A model generated the notes under the pieces. The model did no database searches. It saw nothing but the letters and a program-made list of their open reading frames with translations, and had not been told where the DNA came from. The translations under genes and the position numbers were made by a program. This document shows, piece after piece, positions 45,791-54,351 of a DNA stretch of 64,000 nucleotides (the first letter of the stretch is position 1; each line of letters starts with the position of its first letter). Source of the stretch: Asticcacaulis sp. AC466 (GTDB lineage Bacteria > Pseudomonadota > Alphaproteobacteria > Caulobacterales > Caulobacteraceae); contig NZ_AWGE01000007.1 of the NCBI RefSeq assembly GCF_000495815.1, positions 124,001 to 188,000 of the forward strand, given 5' to 3'.

Positions 45791-46615
45791 TTATTTAGCA
45801 AAATATGTCTCTTCTGGGGCGGGAAAGCTGCGGTCCCTGACATCTTTCGCATAGGATTCAACGGCGGCGCCAATCTGGGTGCGCAGGTCGGCATAGTGAC
45901 GAACAAACTTTGGCGTCCAGTCGAACAACCCCAGCATGTCATCGGTCACCAGCACCTGGCCGTCGCACGCGCTCGATGCGCCGATTCCGATCGTCGGCAC
46001 CGACACCAGGCGCGTAACCTCCCCTGCCAGGTCAGCCGCCACGCCTTCCACCACAATAGCGAACGCGCCGGCATCGGCACTGTCCTGCGCTTCCTTTATG
46101 ACCTTGGCACGCTCATCTTCCGTGCGCCCCTTGGCCTTGAAGCCCCCCTCGACGTTTAGCGCCTGCGGCCGCAGACCGACATGCCCCATGACGGCGATGC
46201 CGCGCAAGGTCAGGTAGCGGATGGTTTCAGCGACGGTCGGACCGCTTTCCAGCTTGACGGCCTGCGCGCCGGTTTCCTTAAGCAGCCGAACTGCGTTGGC
46301 GAACGCCTGCTCTAGGCTGGCCTCATATGAGCCAAAGGGCATGTCAATGACAACGAAGGCCGTTTTCGACCCACGCATAACCGCCTGTCCGTGCAGAATC
46401 ATCATCTCCATGGTCACGCCGATGGTGTTGGGCAGGCCGTGGACCACCATGCCGAGGCTGTCGCCGACCAGCAGGATGTCACAGTGCGGGTCCATGATCT
46501 CCGCCATGGGCGTGGTATAGGCAGTCAACGAAACAAGCGGGGTCTGTCCCTTGCGCTTCTGGATTTCAGGTGCTGTCAGGCGTTTGGCGCGCATCGGCGC
46601 GGCTTGGCTACTCAA
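45791..46615 (-). CDS. panB: 3-methyl-2-oxobutanoate hydroxymethyltransferase
   Basis: PanB makes ketopantoate from 2-oxoisovalerate and methylene-tetrahydrofolate in pantothenate synthesis. The 274-residue protein shows [14 protein letters not shown], the Mg-binding [39 protein letters not shown] and [10 protein letters not shown]. No panC or panD is next to it. It runs in the same direction as the ECF cassette upstream, 48 bases away. Confidence 0.95.
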   Translation of the reverse strand: MSSQAAPMRAKRLTAPEIQKRKGQTPLVSLTAYTTPMAEIMDPHCDILLVGDSLGMVVHGLPNTIGVTMEMMILHGQAVMRGSKTAFVVIDMPFGSYEASLEQAFANAVRLLKETGAQAVKLESGPTVAETIRYLTLRGIAVMGHVGLRPQALNVEGGFKAKGRTEDERAKVIKEAQDSADAGAFAIVVEGVAADLAGEVTRLVSVPTIGIGASSACDGQVLVTDDMLGLFDWTPKFVRHYADLRTQIGAAVESYAKDVRDRSFPAPEETYFAK

Positions 46616-46663
46616 TTCGGTTTTCTCCGTCTGGGGCGATTTTCAGACCGGCAGACGCCGGAC

Positions 46664-47086
46664 TCAAATCGCTTCCTCTTGGCTATAGGCGTAATACAGC
46701 GCCAGACAGACTAAACATAGGGAAAAACTGACCCAGAAGAAGAAGGGCGTTTGCATGAGGTTCAACGTATGCGCTGACGACTCGAACAAAGTCATCGCGC
46801 GCACACGGAGGACATCGAGAAACTCGACACCGGCGCGCAGGGTCTGATCCGTTTCGACTCGTGCAATATGCGCGCCGGCCACGGCGCGGTCGCCGATCGT
46901 CCAGTTCGGCAGGCGAACAAATTGTGCCAGCGCGTACAGTCCGCCAATAAAGCCCGCCAGAACCACGAAACCCTGGCGCAACCACAGATTGACTCTTAGC
47001 TTACGCATAACGCGCATCTGGAATGCCGGCGCGTCATCATAAGCCGGGACAGCGGTGAACAGGTCTTTGATATCGTTATCGTTCAT
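46664..47086 (-). CDS. Small two-helix membrane protein, candidate anti-sigma factor
   Basis: The 140-residue protein has hydrophobic segments at about residues 38-58 and 112-132 separated by a loop, with a short hydrophilic N terminus (residues 1-35) that would face the cytoplasm. It has no zinc-binding His/Cys pattern of ZAS anti-sigma factors and I recognise no named family. Its start overlaps the ECF sigma stop as ATGA, and the membrane layout suggests it holds the sigma factor, but that is inference. Confidence 0.65.
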   Translation of the reverse strand: MNDNDIKDLFTAVPAYDDAPAFQMRVMRKLRVNLWLRQGFVVLAGFIGGLYALAQFVRLPNWTIGDRAVAGAHIARVETDQTLRAGVEFLDVLRVRAMTLFESSAHTLNLMQTPFFFWVSFSLCLVCLALYYAYSQEEAI

Positions 47087-47670
47087 GTTCCGGTCTCCAT
47101 CACTGGATTCGGGTTTGGGTCTGAATTGGGTGACAGGATAACCTTCAGTTGATCCAGCGCCCGTTTGATATGACTTTTGACCGTCCCGAGCGGAATTTTC
47201 AGTTCGTCGGCGATATCCTGATGCGACAGGTCGCCACTAAAATTCAAGGTCAGGCACAGCCTTTCGGCGGGTTTGAGACGATTGAGAGCGGCATCGAGGT
47301 TATGAGCGCGGAAATCATCGCTCCCGGTCGTTTCCGGCGCGTACGGTGTCATATCGTCGGTCAGCACGTACTTCTGGTTGGCGCGCACCTTTTTTAGGTA
47401 CCGTCGCGACGCTATCCGCTTGATCCAACCGGCAAACGGCCCATCGAAGCGAAATTCCGCCAGATGCTCATAGGCGCTGATAAACGCCTCCTGAGCCATA
47501 TCGTCGGCATCGGCCCCTTGAGCCCCCATCCGACGCAGATGCGTGCGCACGCCCGACCCATGCCGGCGCACCAGTTCGGCGAAGGCCAATTTGTCGCCGC
47601 CAAGACACAGGCGTACGAGATCGACATCCGATTGCCGCGTCAGATCAAGCTTTTCGCTTGTCAGGCCCAT
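47083..47670 (-). CDS. ECF-type RNA polymerase sigma factor
   Basis: The 195-residue protein has sigma region 2 (DADDMAQEAFISAYEHL and FDGPFAGWIKRIASRRYLKK) and region 4 (LNRLKPAERLCLTLNFSGDLSHQDIADELKI, split over its helix-turn-helix, ending PLGTVKSHIKRALDQLK). There is no region 3, as expected for group IV. It sits 34 bases after a DUF6249-like gene and is coupled to a small membrane protein. I could not identify its target promoters in the window. Confidence 0.93.
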   Translation of the reverse strand: MGLTSEKLDLTRQSDVDLVRLCLGGDKLAFAELVRRHGSGVRTHLRRMGAQGADADDMAQEAFISAYEHLAEFRFDGPFAGWIKRIASRRYLKKVRANQKYVLTDDMTPYAPETTGSDDFRAHNLDAALNRLKPAERLCLTLNFSGDLSHQDIADELKIPLGTVKSHIKRALDQLKVILSPNSDPNPNPVMETGT

Positions 47671-47704
47671 CTGCGTTTACGTCTCCGGGTTGCCGCAGGC
47701 GGGC

Positions 47705-48085
47705 TTAGTTTTTACGGCTGCCGATGATCCCAAGGATCAGAAGCGCCACACCAATAAAGCCGGGGATCGCGGCGATACCGGACAAGCTGCCGACCGTCCA
47801 GCCGTGACCGGCGGCATCAAGAACAACCAGCCCTGCGGCGATCGCCATCAGAATAAGCCCCGCCCGAAGATCGTTTGCCGGCGTCTTAGGTTTTTTCTGC
47901 AACGTCTTCAGACTTTCCAGAAACTCCGGCGGCAAGGTGTCGCTCTTTTCGATCGCCATGCGTAAGGTCTTTTGCTTCTCCGCATTGCTGCGGAAAATAA
48001 AGAAGAAAATAATGCCGACGATAAATACCGGCATTCCCAAGGCCAAGACGACGGCTACGATGCCTGTAATGCTATCAAAATCCAT
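47705..48085 (-). CDS. Small membrane protein, DUF6249-like
   Basis: The 126-residue protein has an N-terminal helix (about residues 8-30), a charged middle (EKQKTLRMAIEKSDTLPPEF) and two C-terminal helices (about residues 72-88 and 100-121) ending IGSRKN. The layout and the IEKSDTLPPEFLE segment resemble DUF6249 proteins, which often neighbour ECF sigma genes. Function is unknown. It is first in the three-gene cassette. Confidence 0.7.
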   Translation of the reverse strand: MDFDSITGIVAVVLALGMPVFIVGIIFFFIFRSNAEKQKTLRMAIEKSDTLPPEFLESLKTLQKKPKTPANDLRAGLILMAIAAGLVVLDAAGHGWTVGSLSGIAAIPGFIGVALLILGIIGSRKN

Positions 48086-48246
48086 GTGAACTCCTGTGTC
48101 GATTTGCCCGACGGTCGATTTCCAGTTCCGGTCTCATCCGGTCCTTTGCAGATAAGAGGCTTCGGACCCGCATTTCGGATGCAGGGATTCGGATTAAGTT
48201 TTCGTAATGCAAATTATTTATCCGCCCACTTGAAAACGATGCATTT

Positions 48247-48315
48247 TAGATATATCTAGATTGTACCGAGGTGAGGCTAGTTGCTATTTATGTACGCGCC
48301 AAATTTCGATATATC
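48247..48315 (+). promoter_or_regulatory. Repeated GATATATC palindromes, candidate PadR operator
   Basis: TAGATATATCTA at 48247-48258 is a perfect 12-base palindrome. Its core GATATATCT recurs at 48308-48316 with the cores 59 bases apart. They lie 33-100 bases upstream of the padR start in an AT-rich gap. PadR regulators usually bind such palindromes and repress themselves; binding here is inferred. Confidence 0.5.
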
Positions 48316-48347
48316 TGGTTACACACGAATTATATATGGAGACTCTT

Positions 48348-48947
48348 ATGAGAGGCTTTTTTCACCATCGCGGACAGGGTGCTTGCTCTGACCGCAATTT
48401 CAGCCATCGCGACGGCTTTGGTCGCGGCTTCGGAGGTTTCGGCGGCGGGCGCGAAGCTTTTATGGAACGTTTCCGCGGCATGCGCGGTGGCCGCGATGGT
48501 CGTGGCTTTGGCCACGGCGGTCTTCGTCTGGTTTTGCTCAAGCTCATCGAAGAAAAGCCAAGCCATGGCTACGAACTGATAAAGGCTGTCGAAGAACGCT
48601 TTAACGGCGCCTACAGCCCCTCCCCCGGTGTCATCTATCCGACTCTCAGTTGGTTAGAAGACGAAGGCTTCATCACCATTTCGCCCGGCGAAGATGGCCG
48701 CAAGTCCGCGCAAATCACCGATGCAGGCAAGGCCTTCCTGACAGAAAAGGCGGATCAGGTCGCCGAACTGTTTACCTTGATGGACGGCCAGAGCGGTGAG
48801 CACGGCGACTATGCTCCGCTGTACCGCGCTATGGGTAATCTTAAGGCATCGCTTAAGGCGCGCGGTATGAAGCCTATGGACAAGACGGAAATCGAAGCCG
48901 TTGTCGACCTGCTCGATGACGTCGCCAAAAAAATCGAAAGGCTCTGA
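48348..48947 (+). CDS. PadR family repressor, YqjI-like
   Basis: The 199-residue protein has a Gly/His/Arg-rich N terminus of about 60 residues with scattered His and Cys (FFHHRGQGACSDRNFSH), then a PadR winged helix: GHGGLRLVLLKLIEEKPSHG, YELIKAVEE and SPSPGVIYPTLSWLEDEG. This is the arrangement of E. coli YqjI, a nickel- and iron-responsive repressor of the ferric reductase yqjH whose N-terminal extension binds metal. The ATG at 48348 follows GGAG. The next gene starts one base after the stop and encodes a YqjH-type protein, so the repressor and its likely target are in one operon. Confidence 0.88.
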   Translation: MRGFFHHRGQGACSDRNFSHRDGFGRGFGGFGGGREAFMERFRGMRGGRDGRGFGHGGLRLVLLKLIEEKPSHGYELIKAVEERFNGAYSPSPGVIYPTLSWLEDEGFITISPGEDGRKSAQITDAGKAFLTEKADQVAELFTLMDGQSGEHGDYAPLYRAMGNLKASLKARGMKPMDKTEIEAVVDLLDDVAKKIERL

Positions 48948-48948
48948 C

Positions 48949-49752
48949 ATGGATACGGTGATTGCAAAGGAAACGGCGGGCCGTTCGATCACGCGCGTTC
49001 GCTACGAAACCCGATTGCGTGAGTTGACGGTGACGGCGATACAGTCCGTCACCCCTCACCTCATCCGCGTCACCCTCAGCGGCGATTTCGAAGGGTTTCA
49101 AAGCCTGAGTTTCGATGACCACGTCAAATTGTTCTTCCCGGATCCCGTGACCGGCATATTGACCTTGCCGGTGATAGGGGCGCCTTCGCAGGCCGGCCCG
49201 AAGCCGGTGGCCCGCGATTACACGCCGCGCTGCTTCGACGGCCAAAGCCTGGATATCGAGTTTGCCGTCCACGAAGCCGGACCAGCAACACATTGGGCGA
49301 TAAATGCGGACATTGGGGATACACTGCATATAGGCGGGCCGCGGGGCTCAAACCTGATATCGCCCTTATACGACAACTATGTGCTGATAGGCGACGACAC
49401 CGCGCTGCCCGCCATCGGGCGTCGCCTGGCCGAGCTGCCCGCCGATAAAAAGGTGTGCGTACTGGCGGAAGTGGACAGCCAGGATGATCGCCTGAGCTTC
49501 GAGACCCAGGCAGACGCGACAATTCACTGGGTCTACCGTCAGGCGGCCTATCCAAACTGCTTGAATGACGCCCTGAAGGGCTTGCATCTGCGCCAAGGCG
49601 ACGTCCATGTCTGGGTCGCTTGCGAAAGTGCGCAGGCGAAACTAATACGCCAGCAACTGATCGAAGATCACGGTGTGCAGGCCCGTGCTATAAAAGCTTC
49701 GGGTTACTGGCGCCGCGGCGACGCGGCTACGCACGACCGCATAGACGCTTAG
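48949..49752 (+). CDS. Siderophore-interacting flavoprotein (YqjH-like ferric reductase)
   Basis: SIP-type proteins are FAD-dependent NAD(P)H reductases that free iron from ferric siderophores in the cytoplasm. The 267-residue protein has an FAD-binding barrel (VTLSGDFEGFQSL, DHVKLFFP, and ARDYTPRCFD in place of RxYT) and GDTLHIGGPRGS. A C-terminal NADPH domain follows with YVLIGDDTALPAIGRRL, AEVDSQDD and IKASGYWRRG. The gene starts one base after padR and overlaps the convergent ArsC-like gene by four bases. Confidence 0.88.
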   Translation: MDTVIAKETAGRSITRVRYETRLRELTVTAIQSVTPHLIRVTLSGDFEGFQSLSFDDHVKLFFPDPVTGILTLPVIGAPSQAGPKPVARDYTPRCFDGQSLDIEFAVHEAGPATHWAINADIGDTLHIGGPRGSNLISPLYDNYVLIGDDTALPAIGRRLAELPADKKVCVLAEVDSQDDRLSFETQADATIHWVYRQAAYPNCLNDALKGLHLRQGDVHVWVACESAQAKLIRQQLIEDHGVQARAIKASGYWRRGDAATHDRIDA

Positions 49753-50099
49753 CGGAGGCGATCAAGCAGAGCCGCATCCGGCTTGAAGCCCGCAACAATC
49801 GTATCGCCGCGTTCGAAAATCGGCCGTTTGATCATCGAAGGCTGGCGGATCATCAGGCTTATGGCCTTATCTTCGGTCAGGTCCTGTTTATCGCTATCGG
49901 GCAAGGCCTTGAAGGTGGCACTGGCCCGGTTCAGCACCTTTTCCCAACCGATTTCGCCCGACCAGCGCTTGAGTGTGTCGGCATCCACACCATCCGTTTT
50001 GTAGTTGTGAAATCTATAGGCAACACCGTTGCTTGCCAGCCAGTCGCGCGCCTTCTTCACCGTGTCACAATTGGGAATACCGTAGAGGGTCAGGGTCAT
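49749..50099 (-). CDS. ArsC/YffB-like thioredoxin-fold protein
   Basis: The 116-residue protein begins TLYGIPNCDTVKKARDWL with a single active-site Cys11, and continues with HNYKTDG and FKALPDSDKQDL, then IRQPSMIKRPIFERG (the conserved cis-Pro region). This matches the ArsC/Spx-related YffB branch rather than a true arsenate reductase. There are no ars genes nearby. It is convergent with the siderophore-interacting protein gene. Confidence 0.85.
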   Translation of the reverse strand: MTLTLYGIPNCDTVKKARDWLASNGVAYRFHNYKTDGVDADTLKRWSGEIGWEKVLNRASATFKALPDSDKQDLTEDKAISLMIRQPSMIKRPIFERGDTIVAGFKPDAALLDRLR

Positions 50100-50184
50100 G
50101 ACTAAGTCTTCAATTCAGGCGAATGGCATTTTTATGGGAGCGGATGTCTAATCGCTGCGGGGCTAAACTTCAAGGAGCATAGAC

Positions 50185-50367
50185 ATGCAAAAGGAAACAC
50201 CCGCCCAGAAGAAAACGGTCGAAAATGTCATGCACGACTACAAGTCAGGCGACTTGACAAGCGGCAGCGGCGATAGGGTGAAGTCACGTAAGCAAGCCAT
50301 AGCGATCGCCATGCATGAAGCAGACATCCCGAAAGAGAACGATAAGAAAAAACGCCACCAAGACTAA
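50185..50367 (+). CDS. Small basic protein, DUF6496-like
   Basis: This 60-residue, highly charged protein has the pattern KTVENVMHDYKSGDL, VKSRKQAIAIAMHEA and a lysine-rich tail, which resembles DUF6496 proteins. Function is unknown; small charged proteins of this kind are often stress-induced or nucleic-acid-associated. The ATG follows AAGGAGCATAGAC, a good binding site, and a terminator follows closely. Confidence 0.8.
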   Translation: MQKETPAQKKTVENVMHDYKSGDLTSGSGDRVKSRKQAIAIAMHEADIPKENDKKKRHQD

Positions 50368-50377
50368 GCATTGAGAT

Positions 50378-50402
50378 AAGGCGCCCCCGGTGGCGCCTTT
50401 TT
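50378..50402. terminator. Rho-independent terminator
   Basis: AAGGCGCC (50378-50385) and GGCGCCTT (50392-50399) form an 8-bp stem with a 6-base loop, then five T residues. It lies between the DUF6496-like gene and the convergent esterase gene. Confidence 0.8.
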
Positions 50403-50411
50403 CTTTGCCTC

Positions 50412-51374
50412 TTATTTGACGCGGCGGTACTTCGACAGGAAGGCCCACATCGCATCATTGTCCACCACCCATGTATGTTCGCCGCCAACCGTGATACGGC
50501 CTACGACATCGGCATCGCCTCGGCACCCGGAATAGCGCTCTTCATACACCATCGGCGAAATCCATGTCGTCACTGGCGCCGCCTTACAGCCATTCAATGC
50601 CGCCCAGCGTTGCTCAGCGGCGTGCATGGTGTATTGCCAATAGCCCGAGCCGCCACCCTGGATTGGATTGGTCGTATCGGCATCGCCGGCAAATGCGATG
50701 AGCGGAACGGGCTTAGACGGCCGGCAAGTCGCCGGGTCGGGCCGTTTGGGATCCGATTTTAACGGATTTCCGGCCCGCAGACCGACGACCGGCGCTATGG
50801 CGGCGAAGCGATCTGCGGCAACACAGCCCAGCCACGACGTCATACGTCCGCCACCGGATAAGCCCGACGCATAGACCTGCTCACGATCAACGCAACCTTC
50901 GTCGGCCAGCCAATCTATCGACGCCTTGATAAAGGCGACATCGTCCGCATCTTTCGGCCCCGGAACGACGCCGGTCACGGTCGGTACACCGGGAATGTTC
51001 CACACAAATCCCTTATCCACAGGAATGCCACCGTCCGGCGCCGCCACGATAAAGCCGTAGCGGTCAGCGGCTTCCGTCAGATGAGAGAGTTTGAGAATTC
51101 GTGCACCGTCGCCACCGCTGCCATGAAACACAAATATGACCGGCGTCGGCGCCGTCGGATTGAACCCGCTAGGCAGGTGCACCAGCATGGTCCGCCCCGT
51201 CTGTCCGACCGCAATCCGGCCGGTCGTCCCCGGCGCGGCTATGCCGCAACTGGCCGCCTGAACAGCGGAGCTCCATCCCAGAAGCAATATCAGGCCCAAA
51301 AGCAGTATCGAAGAAGCGCTCCATAGTCCTAAGCGGTAAAACAGGCGACTGTCAGTCATGATGTCCGGGCTCAT
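50412..51374 (-). CDS. Secreted PHB-depolymerase/feruloyl-esterase-type hydrolase
   Basis: The 320-residue precursor has an N-terminal hydrophobic segment ending AVQA near residue 40. The alpha/beta hydrolase domain follows, with VFVFHGSGG-type oxyanion segment (FVFHGSGGDG), nucleophile YASGLSGGGRM, aspartate in AFAGDADTTNP and histidine in GGEHTWVVD. This is the LpqC/esterase-D-like branch that includes poly(3-hydroxybutyrate) depolymerases and feruloyl esterases. Cysteine pairs suggest disulfides. A second ATG at 51359 is an equally good start. The gene diverges from an IclR regulator; the substrate is not certain. Confidence 0.85.
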   Translation of the reverse strand: MSPDIMTDSRLFYRLGLWSASSILLLGLILLLGWSSAVQAASCGIAAPGTTGRIAVGQTGRTMLVHLPSGFNPTAPTPVIFVFHGSGGDGARILKLSHLTEAADRYGFIVAAPDGGIPVDKGFVWNIPGVPTVTGVVPGPKDADDVAFIKASIDWLADEGCVDREQVYASGLSGGGRMTSWLGCVAADRFAAIAPVVGLRAGNPLKSDPKRPDPATCRPSKPVPLIAFAGDADTTNPIQGGGSGYWQYTMHAAEQRWAALNGCKAAPVTTWISPMVYEERYSGCRGDADVVGRITVGGEHTWVVDNDAMWAFLSKYRRVK

Positions 51375-51529
51375 TGATTAATGGATATGATTATATAAAC
51401 CGTACAAAAACAAACAGCCAAATTAAAGCGGCCATCTCATCGCACCTGACAGTCCCCAGGCGGGGAGGCTTCGCCCATTCAGCATAGGTGGAAGTTGATA
51501 GCCTGTCCTTTTAAATGTATGGCATTATC

Positions 51530-52321
51530 ATGATAAAAAAGACAAAAGACGCGACGGACGGATCCCCCCAGGAAACTTCAGTCAAAGCCCATACCTACTC
51601 TGCGCCTGCGCTTGAAAAGGGCTTCAACGTTATTGAGCTCCTCGCGGAACATCCTCAGGGGCTGACGATTTCAGAAATAGCCACCGGGCTCGGGCTTTCC
51701 ATGAGCGAGATTTTCCGCGTCATCATGGTTATGGAGCGGCGGGGCTGGCTGAAGCGAAAGGCCGGGGATCGTCTGAGAGTCGCCACGAAGGTCCTAAATC
51801 TGGCCTTCAAGGCCACGCCGGCCGAAGAATTGATTCAAGCCGCTGCGCCTCTCATGCGCGAACTCGTCCAGCGGGTTGAACAGTCTTGCCATCTCGTCAT
51901 TGGTAATGGTGATCGGGGTCTGGTCGTTTTTCGACAACAAACACCAGGCCCCACCGTTTTCGCCGTTCGCGTCGGTACGGAAATCACACTCGAAGGCAGT
52001 TGTTCCGGCCACGTCCTCCTGGCTTTTAATGCCATTGACCTAGACCCAGATCTGGCTGTCGCCGCGCAAAACGGTCCTTTGAGCGCGACACTGCAACGCG
52101 TTCGGGCGCGTGGCTTTGAGATGATGAAAAGCACCCGAACACTTGGCGTAACGGATTTAAGTTATCCCATTTTCGACGGTCAGGGCCACGCGTTGGCCGC
52201 CCTCACCATTCCCTTCCTGCAGCTTGTCGACGGCACGCAGACGGTCGACAGCAAAGAAGCACGTATCTGCCTTCAGGAGATCGCCTTGCGACTATCCGAC
52301 GAGCTCAGCGGCGCACGATAA
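51530..52321 (+). CDS. IclR family transcriptional regulator
   Basis: The protein (about 263 residues) has an N-terminal winged helix: APALEKGFNVIELLAEHPQG, TISEIATGLGLSMSEIFRVI. The IclR effector domain follows with VRVGTEITLEGSCSGHVLLAF, TRTLGVTDLSYPIFDGQGHALAALTI, split over its strands. IclR members control catabolic genes. It lies between the divergent esterase and the convergent alpha/beta hydrolase, so either could be its target. An ATG at 51515 would add five residues; neither start has a clear binding site. Confidence 0.87.
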   Translation: MIKKTKDATDGSPQETSVKAHTYSAPALEKGFNVIELLAEHPQGLTISEIATGLGLSMSEIFRVIMVMERRGWLKRKAGDRLRVATKVLNLAFKATPAEELIQAAAPLMRELVQRVEQSCHLVIGNGDRGLVVFRQQTPGPTVFAVRVGTEITLEGSCSGHVLLAFNAIDLDPDLAVAAQNGPLSATLQRVRARGFEMMKSTRTLGVTDLSYPIFDGQGHALAALTIPFLQLVDGTQTVDSKEARICLQEIALRLSDELSGAR

Positions 52322-52368
52322 ATCCGCTTAAGCTTGCCAGGGCCACTGAGGTCAACTTCCATTAACTA

Positions 52369-53175
52369 CTAAGCGCGCATTGCTTTCCAAGCTTGACGTA
52401 AAGGGTGCGAGGCCAGTAATTCTGCCGGCAGCGCGCGATCGCTGCACCACTGCCTCACCGTTGCGGCGAAAAGGCCCGGCAGTTCCGCAGGCCAGCCATG
52501 CCCCGCATTCGGCGCCCAGCGCGCTATGGCGTTGGGAAGCATGTTGGCCAGCAATGCCGTTGAATTGTGGACGAGGATGTGTTCGCGCTCTCCGGCCAAA
52601 AGAAGTGTCGGCGTTGCGATGTCGGCAATATTGGCCGGTGTCGAAAACCGGCTTGCGTCGCGACCGGCCGAAATAAAAGCTTGTCGCGAAACTTGCCGGA
52701 GCGATTGGCTGTACCCTTCGAGCTGATCCGTCGGGATATTCAGCGCTTTGGTATTCATCTTGGCGCCGAAGCCGGTCTTGAGTAACGGCGCCATTAGGTA
52801 ACTTAGCAGGTCCATGAACCACAGGTTTGGCAAGGGCAGCACGTTGATACCACTAAGTATGCTATGGTCAACGCAGGCGGCATGACGAGACATGAGCGTG
52901 AGGCCGACATAGGCTCCGAGTGACAATCCGACAACATGGACACGCCGCCCCGGTAATTGCGCGCGAATAATTTCGGCTACCTTGTCAGCAGCATCGTCGA
53001 AGGACCGCCAAGGAACGGCACTGCTCAGGCCGTGCCCTGGCAAATCGATACAAAGGCTGTAGAAGTCTGGCAGCCGGGTCACCTGATCTTTCCACATCCA
53101 GCTGCTAGTTGCCATTGCATGGAGGAAGACAATAGCGGGTGCTTGGGGATTGCCCGTTGCGTGGCCATGAAGCAT
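52369..53175 (-). CDS. Alpha/beta hydrolase
   Basis: From the ATG at 53175 the 268-residue protein has the oxyanion motif VFLHAMATSSWMW, DLPGHG, nucleophile VVGLSLGAYVGL, an aspartate region TLLLAGEREH and histidine in NAGHGWPAE. The canonical LHG is replaced by LHA. It belongs near 3-oxoadipate enol-lactonase-like hydrolases, but the substrate is unknown. The open frame runs upstream to 53382 and would add 69 residues without family similarity; AGGG precedes the chosen start. It converges on the IclR gene. Confidence 0.78.
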   Translation of the reverse strand: MLHGHATGNPQAPAIVFLHAMATSSWMWKDQVTRLPDFYSLCIDLPGHGLSSAVPWRSFDDAADKVAEIIRAQLPGRRVHVVGLSLGAYVGLTLMSRHAACVDHSILSGINVLPLPNLWFMDLLSYLMAPLLKTGFGAKMNTKALNIPTDQLEGYSQSLRQVSRQAFISAGRDASRFSTPANIADIATPTLLLAGEREHILVHNSTALLANMLPNAIARWAPNAGHGWPAELPGLFAATVRQWCSDRALPAELLASHPLRQAWKAMRA

Positions 53176-53526
53176 AGACGCGACCCTTATGATGCGTCCT
53201 GCGGCCAATAGACCGGGACTGGATTTTCCTGTTCGTCGAAATAACGAAGCAAGCGGCATATCGGACAAGGCAGGTGCTAAAATCAGCCATTGATCCATCG
53301 GCAAAATAGAGGCCCGCCACAACCCGCGAATTTGCGCTAAGCCGTCATAGCATGAACCTGCGGCACATGTGTTGCATTTCACTTTGGGCCGACTGCGACC
53401 AGGGGCAAATGCCGCCGGGGATTTACGCAGCGATAAGGTAACCTATTTCGCAGAATTAACCTTGCCGACCGCGTTTTGTCACATGGCGATGATATAGTGG
53501 ACACATAGTCGCTTTCAGGTGTCCCC

Positions 53527-53943
53527 GTGCCCTTCCCCTCCCCGCAACCACTACCATCTTCCCCGGCAGCGAAGCCCTTTCGCGTCCTTGTCGTGGACGA
53601 CAATGTGGATGCAGCAGAAAGCATCAAATCCGTTATCGAGGATTTTGGCTATGTGGTTCAATCCTGCTGGAGCGGCCGCGATGCGCTGAACGCGGCTCGA
53701 ACCTTTCTACCTGACGTTTTATTACTCGATCTGTCGATGCCGGATATGGACGGGTTTGAAGTGGCGCAAGTCCTGCGTTTGGACAAAACGCTTTCTCGTA
53801 TGAAAATCATCGCGCAAACCGGCTTTAGTGATGATGACAGTCGGCGCCGTACCGCCCGATCGGGCTTCGATCTTTGCCTAAGCAAGCCCCTGAGCGTCGA
53901 TCGTCTGGACAATATGCTGATGATGTTGCGCGCGGCGGCGTGA
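53527..53943 (+). CDS. Single-domain response regulator
   Basis: This 138-residue protein has a short Pro/Ser-rich lead then a receiver: VLVVDDNVDAAESIK, phosphoacceptor in VLLLDLSMPDMDG, Thr in IIAQTGF and Lys in CLSKPLS. There is no output domain. The start is GTG at 53527. No kinase is adjacent; the convergent neighbour is a small unknown protein. It may act as a phosphate sink or shuttle. Confidence 0.87.
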   Translation: MPFPSPQPLPSSPAAKPFRVLVVDDNVDAAESIKSVIEDFGYVVQSCWSGRDALNAARTFLPDVLLLDLSMPDMDGFEVAQVLRLDKTLSRMKIIAQTGFSDDDSRRRTARSGFDLCLSKPLSVDRLDNMLMMLRAAA

Positions 53944-53959
53944 TCAAAGCTCGTCCAGT

Positions 53960-54229
53960 TTATGCCGGTTCTGTCAATGACGCCCGTCGTAGCGCTGTCG
54001 GCAGAGAGAGTTCCTGTTGTCGCTTCTGCTGAACGGCAAGCTCAATAAGCGGACGAATGCCGGGCTTTAAGGCGATTGTTACAGGCGACAGGTCTGCAGT
54101 CAGATAGTAGGCACTGTCGAGCTCGTTATTCAGAACGACCGACCAAACGTCGTCCGGTAATCCAAGTCCGCGCTTCAAAGGCTCGGTAATGTACTTTCGC
54201 TCAAACACGAATTCAGGATTGAGGGCCAT
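53960..54229 (-). CDS. Hypothetical protein
   Basis: I do not recognise this 89-residue protein. It begins MALNPEFVFERKYITEP, has a middle with WSVVLNNELDSAYYLTADLS, and a C-terminal helix rich in Gln and Arg. It has no signal peptide or membrane segment. The ATG at 54229 follows GGAAAAC. It lies between a receiver gene and guaA. Confidence 0.6.
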   Translation of the reverse strand: MALNPEFVFERKYITEPLKRGLGLPDDVWSVVLNNELDSAYYLTADLSPVTIALKPGIRPLIELAVQQKRQQELSLPTALRRASLTEPA

Positions 54230-54351
54230 GTTCGTTTTCCAGTCTGAAGATTTCGTCACACTATCAGAAAACTTTTAAACCGCCCACAGGCGTTTCGAAT
54301 CAGTCGAAGGTGACCTCATTCTGATCGTCCTTTTGCCGCCGCTCGTCCCCT

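Noticed and set aside
49749-50099. True arsenate reductase
   Set aside because: It has the YffB-like pattern and there are no other ars genes nearby.
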